The notes under the pieces: model-generated
Database searches by the model: none
The model's input: the letters and a program-made list of their open reading frames with translations, nothing else
Told to the model about the DNA's origin: nothing
Shown: one piece after another, positions 1 through 4,781 of the stretch
How the letters are laid out: the number at the start of each line of letters is the position of its first letter
Numbering within the stretch: the first letter of the stretch is position 1
Translations under genes and position numbers: made by a program
Assembly (NCBI GenBank): GCA_947630415.1
Contig: CANRHM010000073.1
Coordinates: 1 to 6,701 of the forward strand
Length of the DNA: 6,701 nucleotides
Direction: 5' to 3'
Source of the DNA: an uncultured Bacilli bacterium
Lineage (GTDB): Bacteria; Bacillota_I; Bacilli_A; RF39; UBA660

Positions 1-1726
1 TTTCGTTTGAGTCTACTTCATGGTAACTACCATCAAATAACGTAGCTTTAACATCGATCATAGGATATCCTGCTAAGATACCGGTTTGCATTGCTTCTTG
101 CAATCCTTTATCAACAACAGGGATGTATTCACGAGGAACAGCACCACCTACAACTTGATCGACGAATTCATAACCTTTATCAGGATTTGGCTCAAACTTA
201 ACCCAAACGTGTCCGTATTGTCCACGACCACCTGATTGTTTAATGTATTTACCTTCACAATCAGCAGCTTGACGAATCGTTTCACGATAAGCAACTTGTG
301 GTTTACCAATATTGGCCTCAACTGAGAACTCACGTCTCATACGGTCAACCAATACATCCAAGTGAAGTTCTCCCATACCAGCAATAACGGTTTGACCTGT
401 TTCATGGTCCGTATGTACTTTAAAGGTTGGGTCTTCTTCAGCAAGTTTTTGTAGGGCAATAGCCATCTTATCTTGATCGGCTTTAGATTTTGGTTCAACG
501 GCTACTTCCATAACAGGATCTGGGAATTCCATCGATTCCAAAATAACCGGTTTCTTTTCATCACACAACGTATCTCCAGTAGTCGTATTCTTAAGTCCCA
601 CAGCAGCAGCAATATCTCCTGTATAAACATCGGATATTTCGGTACGGTTATTGGCATGCATCAATAAGATACGTCCAATACGTTCTTTCGCATCCTTTGT
701 TGAGTTAAGAACATAACTACCACTTGATAAGTGACCTGAATATACACGGAAGAATGTAAGACGTCCAACGAATGGATCGGTCATTACCTTGAATGCTAAA
801 GCACTAAATGGTTCATCATCTGATGGATGACGAACGGCTTCATTTCCATCCAAATCCGTTCCTTTAATCGATGGGATATCAAGTGGGCTTGGTAAGTAAT
901 CGATAACCGCATCCAAAAGTGGTTTAATACCCATGTTTCCTAAGGCTGTACCACACATAACTGGGAAGAATTTAACTTGTAAAGTTCCCGTACGAATCGC
1001 ACGTTTAATCATTTCTTCGGTTACTTCTCCACCATCAAGATAGGTCATCATCATTTCATCGTCGAACTCAGCAACGGCTTCAATTAAGTCGTTTCTCTTT
1101 TGTTCAGCGATTTCTTTTAAATCTTCTGGAATAGGAATTTCTTTTTCATTTTCATCTTGCTGTCCATCGTATTCATACGCTTTCATGGTAACTAAGTTAA
1201 TAACACCATGGAATTCATTTTCTTGTCCGATAGGCCACTCGATGGGTTGATAGTTAACTCCTAAACGAGATCCAATTGTTTTTAAAGTATATTCGAAGTT
1301 GGCACCCATTTTATCCATTTTATTTGCGAAGATAATACGAGGAACCATGAACTCCGTTGCTTGACGCCATACGGTTTCAGTTTGTGGTTCTACTCCTGCT
1401 TGCGCATCAAGTAGAGCAACAGCACCATCTAGTACACGCAAACTACGACTTACTTCAACGGTAAAGTCTACGTGACCAGGCGTATCGATAATATTGAAGC
1501 GGTATCCTTTCCAGTGCGCTGTAGTAGCGGCTGAAGTAATGGTAATACCACGTTCTTGTTCTTGTTCCATCCAGTCCATTTGAGAAGCACCATCATGGGT
1601 TTCTCCAATTTTGTGGATTTTTCCAGTATGGTATAGGACACGCTCGGTAGTAGTTGTTTTTCCTGCATCGATGTGTGCCATGATACCAATGTTTCTAGTA
1701 TGTAATAAATCTGTATCGCGAGCCAT
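1..1726 (-). CDS. fusA: Elongation factor G, 3' end cut off by the window edge
   Basis: This is the translational GTPase that drives tRNA-mRNA translocation on the ribosome in the cytoplasm. The ATG at 1724-1726 follows an AAGGAG site (1732-1737), and 575 codons lie in the window; the family is usually about 690 residues, so roughly 115 C-terminal residues are missing. The G domain shows the P-loop AHIDAGKTT (residues 17-25), switch I RGITIT (59-64), DTPGHVDF with the catalytic His (81-88) and NKMD (135-138). Domain IV is recognisable by GGRGQYGHVWVKFEP and by the tip sequence SYHEVDSNE at the window edge. It starts 12 nt after the rpsG stop, and its ribosome binding site lies in that gap, so the two genes are very probably co-transcribed and translationally coupled. 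No frameshift or missing key residue is seen in the visible part. tuf commonly follows fusA but lies outside the window if present. Confidence 0.98.
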   Translation of the reverse strand, partial: MARDTDLLHTRNIGIMAHIDAGKTTTTERVLYHTGKIHKIGETHDGASQMDWMEQEQERGITITSAATTAHWKGYRFNIIDTPGHVDFTVEVSRSLRVLDGAVALLDAQAGVEPQTETVWRQATEFMVPRIIFANKMDKMGANFEYTLKTIGSRLGVNYQPIEWPIGQENEFHGVINLVTMKAYEYDGQQDENEKEIPIPEDLKEIAEQKRNDLIEAVAEFDDEMMMTYLDGGEVTEEMIKRAIRTGTLQVKFFPVMCGTALGNMGIKPLLDAVIDYLPSPLDIPSIKGTDLDGNEAVRHPSDDEPFSALAFKVMTDPFVGRLTFFRVYSGHLSSGSYVLNSTKDAKERIGRILLMHANNRTEISDVYTGDIAAAVGLKNTTTGDTLCDEKKPVILESMEFPDPVMEVAVEPKSKADQDKMAIALQKLAEEDPTFKVHTDHETGQTVIAGMGELHLDVLVDRMRREFSVEANIGKPQVAYRETIRQAADCEGKYIKQSGGRGQYGHVWVKFEPNPDKGYEFVDQVVGGAVPREYIPVVDKGLQEAMQTGILAGYPMIDVKATLFDGSYHEVDSNE

Positions 1727-1738
1727 AATTTCTCCTTC

Positions 1739-2206
1739 CTACCAACGATAATGTGCGAAAGCTTTATTTGCTTCTGCCATTCTGTGGGTATCTTCACGTT
1801 TTTTAACTGCTGCACCTGTACCATTCGATGCATCAATAATTTCATTGGCTAAATTTTCAGCCATTCCTTTTCCGCCTCTTAGTCTAGCATAGTTGACTAA
1901 CCAACGTAGTCCTAATGCTTGAGAACGTTCAGCACTTACTTCAATAGGTACTTGGTAGTTTGATCCACCGACACGGCGTGATTTAACTTCAAGTGCTGGT
2001 TTAATATTTTCTAATGCTTTGTTAAATACTTCCATCGGATCTTGTCCGGTCTTTTCTTTAACCATATCGAAAGCATCATATAAAATTGTCTGTGCTTTTC
2101 CACGTTTACCACCGACCATCATACGGTTAATTAACTTAGTAACAACCTTTGATTGATATATAGGATCGGCTAAAACGTCTCTTTTCTCTGCACGTCTTTT
2201 ACGCAT
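1739..2206 (-). CDS. rpsG: 30S ribosomal protein S7
   Basis: S7 is the primary binder of the 3' major domain of 16S rRNA, nucleates assembly of the 30S head and contacts E-site tRNA. The 155 residues match the usual bacterial length. Family signatures are present throughout: DPIYQSKVVTKLINRMM near the N-terminus, GKRGKAQTILYDAF, the RRVGGSNYQVP segment, LGLRWLVNYARLRG, and the C-terminal TGAAVKKREDTHRMAEANKAFAHYRW block. The ATG at 2204-2206 is preceded by a GGGAGGA ribosome binding site (about 2213-2219). It begins 43 nt after the rpsL stop and ends 12 nt before fusA, giving the classical str operon order. In E. coli, S7 represses its own operon by binding the rpsL-rpsG spacer; here that spacer holds only a small AT hairpin, so the same control cannot be claimed. 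Confidence 0.98.
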   Translation of the reverse strand: MRKRRAEKRDVLADPIYQSKVVTKLINRMMVGGKRGKAQTILYDAFDMVKEKTGQDPMEVFNKALENIKPALEVKSRRVGGSNYQVPIEVSAERSQALGLRWLVNYARLRGGKGMAENLANEIIDASNGTGAAVKKREDTHRMAEANKAFAHYRW

Positions 2207-2223
2207 GATTATATCCTCCCTTC

Positions 2224-2237
2224 AGTATTTTTATACT
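2224..2237 (-). other. Small AT-rich inverted repeat in the rpsL-rpsG spacer
   Basis: In the 43-nt gap between rpsL and rpsG the minus strand reads AGTAT-AAAA-ATACT, a 5-bp stem with a 4-nt loop, just upstream of the S7 ribosome binding site. It has no following U run, so it is not a terminator. It sits where E. coli carries its S7 translational operator, but it is short and weak and may be chance. Confidence 0.25.
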
Positions 2238-2249
2238 TCTTTTTCATTT

Positions 2250-2663
2250 TTATGCTTTTGGTTTCTTAGCACCGTATTTACTACGACCTTGTTTACGATC
2301 TTTAACTCCAGCCGTATCAAGGGTACCACGAATGATGTGATAACGAACTCCGATTAAGTCCTTAACACGTCCTCCACGAATTAATACCACACTATGCTCT
2401 TGTAAGTTATGTCCAATACCTGGAATATAGCAGGTAACTTCCATACCATTACTTAAACGAACACGGGCGTATTTACGTAGAGCTGAGTTCGGTTTCTTTG
2501 GGGTCATCGTTCCAACACGAGTACATACACCACGCTTTTGTGGAGAATCAACTTTGGTTGTTTCTCTTGCAAGTGTATTAAGTCTAACTCCTAATACAGG
2601 AGATTTACTTTTACGTACTTTATCGTGTCTACCTTTTCTTACTAATTGGTTTAGTGTAGGCAT
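2250..2663 (-). CDS. rpsL: 30S ribosomal protein S12, with Ile at the streptomycin-associated Pro site
   Basis: S12 lies at the 30S decoding centre and controls tRNA selection accuracy; it is the classical streptomycin-resistance protein. The 137 residues include the extra segment of about 13 residues (roughly 25-39) found in Gram-positive S12 relative to E. coli. The motif PKKPNSALRK keeps Lys56 (E. coli Lys43), and RGGRVKDL keeps Lys101 (E. coli Lys88) and Asp102, the residue methylthiolated by RimO in bacteria that have it. The next family residue, normally the Pro of KDLPGVRYH (E. coli Pro91), is Ile104 here, encoded by ATC. The ATG at 2661-2663 has an AAAGGAG site at 2674-2680. It is the first gene of the str operon, behind its own promoter and a structured leader. 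The usual upstream neighbours rpoC and the L7Ae-like gene are absent. Confidence 0.98.
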   Translation of the reverse strand: MPTLNQLVRKGRHDKVRKSKSPVLGVRLNTLARETTKVDSPQKRGVCTRVGTMTPKKPNSALRKYARVRLSNGMEVTCYIPGIGHNLQEHSVVLIRGGRVKDLIGVRYHIIRGTLDTAGVKDRKQGRSKYGAKKPKA

Positions 2664-2673
2664 ATTTTATAGT

Positions 2674-2680
2674 CTCCTTT
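2674..2680 (-). promoter_or_regulatory. Ribosome binding site of rpsL
   Basis: AAAGGAG on the minus strand, with its 3' end 10 nt from the rpsL ATG. It fixes the start and excludes an out-of-frame upstream ATG at 2713-2715 that has no ribosome binding site. Confidence 0.85.
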
Positions 2681-2716
2681 CTTGACACATCTCCAGGTGT
2701 ATCATTTCTCTTCATA

Positions 2717-2749
2717 AATTTAAGTCTCACACAAGGCAAGACCTAAATT
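2717..2749 (-). promoter_or_regulatory. Leader hairpin of the str operon transcript
   Basis: On the minus strand, AATTTAGGTCT (2739-2749) pairs with AGACTTAAATT (2717-2727). This gives an 11-bp stem with one G-U pair and an 11-nt loop. It lies about 10 nt into the transcript predicted from the promoter at 2764-2792 and some 55 nt before the rpsL ATG. No U run follows, so it does not look like a terminator. It could protect the 5' end of the mRNA or act in feedback control by a ribosomal protein; the sequence does not decide between these. I recognise no known leader class. Confidence 0.5.
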
Positions 2750-2763
2750 CACATAGCGAATTT

Positions 2764-2792
2764 AATATAACATTATAGTTTACGCTTGTCAA
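2764..2792 (-). promoter_or_regulatory. Promoter of the str operon
   Basis: A perfect -35 TTGACA (2787-2792) and a -10 TATATT (2764-2769) are separated by 17 nt, with a TG one base upstream of the -10 (extended -10). This is a strong housekeeping-type promoter, as expected for ribosomal protein genes. The -35 directly abuts the stop codon of the upstream gene. No terminator is visible between the two, so read-through from upstream may also feed the operon. The predicted leader is about 95 nt. Confidence 0.85.
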
Positions 2793-3590
2793 TTATTTTA
2801 TTACACTTTTTTTAGATTTTAAGACTTTTTGAAAGGCATCGGTCGTATAATCGACGGTAAAACCAGTTCTTGCTTGAAAGTAGAGATTACTTCTTTGTTC
2901 CGTTAGTCTACTTTCATCACTTAATACTCTCATAAATCCTATAGCTTCTTGAATAGGTTCTTGTTTTAAGACTTTCTCATCGAGTTTTTCTAAAATCGTA
3001 CTTCTTAACAATCCTAATTTGGAAGAGGATATGCGATATTGTTCTTCAAAAGAAAGATTAGCACCATAAGCATAAGGTTCTCCTAAACTCCATAGATAAC
3101 ATAATGAAGAATTATAGGTAACATCTTTCTTACGAAGATCTTGTACATCTAATAAATGTTGTAAGTAAGCTTGTACCATTTTTAAATTTTCTTTTTCACG
3201 AGGCGAAACGGATTTCTCCATCTGAGCATTTATATTTTTTATTTCATATTTTAAGATTTGATTATAAAAATGATTGCTGTTTTCTCCCTGTTCAATACGT
3301 GGACATAGATGAAGTTCACTAAATGTTCTAGGATCGTTTTTCAAAGTAACTTCCATTAACAATTGCATATTAGGAGCAGGTGCAAATAAGTAATGTTCAA
3401 GTGCAAAACCTCTTTCTTGAAAAACTTTCCCTTCACTTTTTAGCCACTTTTCAACAGGAATGTCTACATTTTGAAGACGATTTCTTAATTCCTCCTTTGC
3501 GCAGTCTCTAATAAAAGAGTTTTGAGATGGGTCTAAGGCAAGATAAGATAAGTAAGATAACGGAACTTTTTTTAATTTTGATATTTCCAT
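2793..3590 (-). CDS. Hypothetical soluble protein, 265 aa
   Basis: I do not recognise this family. The reading frame could open at 3635, but the start at 3588-3590 is preferred. It has GGAGGT at 3595-3600, and the upstream ATG would lie inside the promoter -10 region and encode a Phe-rich stretch read from terminator sequence. The protein has no signal peptide or membrane segment and looks cytoplasmic. It is rich in charged residues with long probable helices (about residues 107-160 and 195-235) and has only three Cys (30, 96, 164). The N-terminal 40 residues contain an LSYLSYLALDPS stretch and a basic-acidic helix. It lies between a small membrane-protein gene and the str operon, all on the same strand, and probably has its own promoter at 3607-3635. 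An A7 run covers codons 6-8. No function can be assigned from sequence or context. Confidence 0.8.
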   Translation of the reverse strand: MEISKLKKVPLSYLSYLALDPSQNSFIRDCAKEELRNRLQNVDIPVEKWLKSEGKVFQERGFALEHYLFAPAPNMQLLMEVTLKNDPRTFSELHLCPRIEQGENSNHFYNQILKYEIKNINAQMEKSVSPREKENLKMVQAYLQHLLDVQDLRKKDVTYNSSLCYLWSLGEPYAYGANLSFEEQYRISSSKLGLLRSTILEKLDEKVLKQEPIQEAIGFMRVLSDESRLTEQRSNLYFQARTGFTVDYTTDAFQKVLKSKKSVIK

Positions 3591-3606
3591 ATATACCTCC
3601 ATCTCT

Positions 3607-3635
3607 ATTATAAAAAAGAAAAAGACTTTTTGCAA
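3607..3635 (-). promoter_or_regulatory. Promoter of the 265-aa gene, embedded in the preceding terminator
   Basis: The minus strand has TTGCAA (3630-3635, 4 of 6 consensus bases) 17 nt from a perfect TATAAT (3607-3612). The -35 lies in the loop and inner stem of the terminator hairpin at 3621-3642, and the -10 lies at the end of its U tract. Predicted transcription would begin near 3600, leaving only about 10 nt before the ATG, with the GGAGGT site at the very 5' end of the mRNA. Confidence 0.5.
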
Positions 3636-3642
3636 AGCCTTT
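3609..3642 (-). terminator. Intrinsic terminator after the small membrane protein gene
   Basis: On the minus strand AAAGGCTTT pairs with AAAGTCTTT across a GCAA tetraloop (9-bp stem with one G-U pair, 3621-3642), followed by TTCTTTTTT. The GNRA-type loop and U-rich tail are typical of a rho-independent terminator. It starts 5 nt after the TAA of the upstream gene. Confidence 0.8.
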
Positions 3643-3647
3643 CTATA

Positions 3648-3803
3648 TTATAAAAGAATACTCGTTTCTTTTGGTGCTAAATAGTCTCTTTCACCAATTC
3701 CGTAATCTTGTGCTTGAATCGCAATTAGAATAATCGCTAATACAAATACGATTAAGAATACAATCATAACGCCTAAACCCCATCCATGGTTATTTAATTT
3801 CAT
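3648..3803 (-). CDS. Small single-span membrane protein, 51 aa
   Basis: The product begins MKLNNHGWGLG, followed by one strongly hydrophobic segment (about residues 12-33, rich in Ile, Leu and Val) and a short polar tail of about 18 residues ending ETSILL. This predicts a one-pass cytoplasmic membrane protein. An in-frame ATG at 3831-3833 would add 10 residues but is rejected. It has no ribosome binding site and directly follows the predicted -10 (3834-3839), so it would lie upstream of the transcript start. The chosen ATG (3801-3803) has an AAGGGGA site at 3811-3817, 7 nt away. The short N-terminus with a Gly-Trp-Gly motif before a membrane span resembles small proteins I associate with related uncultured Bacilli, but I know no function. 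It is monocistronic, with its own promoter and terminator, and divergent from the 238-aa gene. Confidence 0.8.
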   Translation of the reverse strand: MKLNNHGWGLGVMIVFLIVFVLAIILIAIQAQDYGIGERDYLAPKETSILL

Positions 3804-3833
3804 TGTTTCATCCCCTTCATGAGAACTATCCAT

Positions 3834-3862
3834 AGTATAATATAAAATCCATCATTTAGCAA
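3834..3862 (-). promoter_or_regulatory. Promoter of the small membrane protein gene
   Basis: TTGCTA (3857-3862, 4 of 6) and TATACT (3834-3839, 5 of 6) are separated by 17 nt on the minus strand. Predicted transcription starts near 3827, giving a leader of about 24 nt that contains the AAGGGGA site. This supports the inner ATG as the start. Confidence 0.7.
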
Positions 3863-3934
3863 GTATTTGAACGAAATTGTCTTATATTAAGGAAAAGAGT
3901 AAAAAAACTTTTTTCGCAAAATTTCAATTTTTAG

Positions 3935-3963
3935 TAGACAAAACAAAAGAAGTGTGCTATAAT
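3935..3963 (+). promoter_or_regulatory. Promoter of the 238-aa gene
   Basis: TAGACA (3935-3940, 5 of 6) and a perfect TATAAT (3958-3963) are 17 nt apart, with TG at 3955-3956 giving an extended -10 (TGCTATAAT). This is a near-ideal vegetative promoter. It is back-to-back with the promoter at 3834-3862, with about 70 nt between the two -35 elements. That shared region is mostly A and T, and no clear operator palindrome was found in it. Confidence 0.85.
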
Positions 3964-3997
3964 ATACGACCGTAAAGAAAAAAGGAGGAAAAATATT

Positions 3998-4714
3998 ATG
4001 AAATATGATATTGGAACAGAATTAGTTTTAAAAGGGCTAGATAAGAATCACGTTGATACAGCTCGTACTTTACTTAATAATTTAGGTTTTATCCCTGGTA
4101 AAGCATCATATGAAAATGGAATTGTTTCAAAAGTAAAAATGAGCACTCCAGTAACAAGAAATGTAAAAATGGGACAAGATGGAAAAGGTAATTGGGGGGC
4201 CACAATCGTATCAAAAGACGAAAGTGATAAAAGCGTATGCTATATTAAATATAGCGATTATTCTAGACCAGAAGCAAAAGGAGCAACTTGTGCAGATATA
4301 GATGGTAAATTAACTACCGAAAATGGTGTATATTTCTTTACATGTCATACACTTAAAGCTGCTACAGGTCAACAAACTACTTTTAACCCAGATAAAGAAA
4401 CTTGGGAAACAACCATCGATAGCTATTACACTAGTGTAATGTTCTTCGATAAAGAAGTAGTTGACTTCTTAAATGCTGAAAATTGCACCATATTAGGTGA
4501 TGAATGCTATTCAGATTACGTTACTGTTAAGAACAAATTAGCTGAGTTAGGTATTCTTCCTGATGGAACTGCCGTTATTGGTCATGCTCATAAAGACGTA
4601 ATTCAAATTGCTAATGAAATAGCGCTTAATGGATCTACCATGATTCCTAGTGCAATTGAACAAGCTCAAGCAATCGAAAGTGTTCAAGCACAACTTAAAT
4701 TAGAAAACAAATAA
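3998..4714 (+). CDS. Hypothetical soluble protein, 238 aa
   Basis: I do not recognise this protein. The ATG has an AAAGGAGG site (3981-3988) about 9 nt upstream, so the start is firm. No signal peptide or membrane segment is present, so it is probably cytoplasmic. The N-terminal part (to about residue 70) contains an amphipathic stretch HVDTARTLLNNLGF and basic strands. The middle (about 75-175) is rich in Tyr, Thr and Asp and looks beta-rich, with Cys at 81, 98, 116, 163 and 170. The C-terminus (about 173-238) looks helical and Ala/Gln/Glu-rich. The spacing of the five cysteines fits no metal-site motif I know. It is transcribed alone from a strong promoter to a strong terminator, which suggests substantial expression. 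A G6 run occurs at 4194-4199 (codons 66-68). Confidence 0.85.
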   Translation: MKYDIGTELVLKGLDKNHVDTARTLLNNLGFIPGKASYENGIVSKVKMSTPVTRNVKMGQDGKGNWGATIVSKDESDKSVCYIKYSDYSRPEAKGATCADIDGKLTTENGVYFFTCHTLKAATGQQTTFNPDKETWETTIDSYYTSVMFFDKEVVDFLNAENCTILGDECYSDYVTVKNKLAELGILPDGTAVIGHAHKDVIQIANEIALNGSTMIPSAIEQAQAIESVQAQLKLENK

Positions 4715-4734
4715 TAACTAGTTCAAACAAACAT

Positions 4735-4767
4735 AAAGGAAATGGCGTTTAACCATTTCCTTTTTTT
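4735..4767 (+). terminator. Terminator of the 238-aa gene, probably bidirectional
   Basis: AAAGGAAATGG (4735-4745) pairs perfectly with CCATTTCCTTT (4753-4763) across a 7-nt loop, and a T7 run covers 4761-4767. It begins 20 nt after the end of the 238-aa gene. On the minus strand the same hairpin lies about 15 nt past the stop of the 599-aa gene, followed by a weaker T-rich tail, so it may end both convergent transcripts. Confidence 0.9.
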
Positions 4768-4781
4768 GTTCTAAAATATTG

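Noticed and set aside
148..667. Short open frames of about 60 codons on both strands within fusA (148-333 minus, 473-667 plus).
   Set aside because: They are shadows of EF-G coding sequence, which is intact and conserved across this stretch.
1468..1845. 125-codon open frame on the minus strand overlapping fusA and rpsG.
   Set aside because: It is out of frame with two unmistakable conserved genes, has no suitable ribosome binding site, and its product resembles nothing.
2629..2715. Possible 28-aa leader peptide starting at the ATG at 2713-2715 and overlapping the rpsL start.
   Set aside because: No ribosome binding site precedes it, it is out of frame with rpsL, and no attenuator hairpin with a U run follows.
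3564..3577. A7 run near the start of the 265-aa gene as a slippage switch.
   Set aside because: It encodes Leu-Lys-Lys. Runs of this length are common in AT-rich genomes, and nothing suggests a surface or otherwise switched product.
4194..4199. G6 run inside the 238-aa coding sequence as a possible translational phase-variation site.
   Set aside because: It is simply TGG GGG GCC (Trp-Gly-Ala). Six G is short for frequent slippage, and no alternative downstream frame or supporting context is seen.
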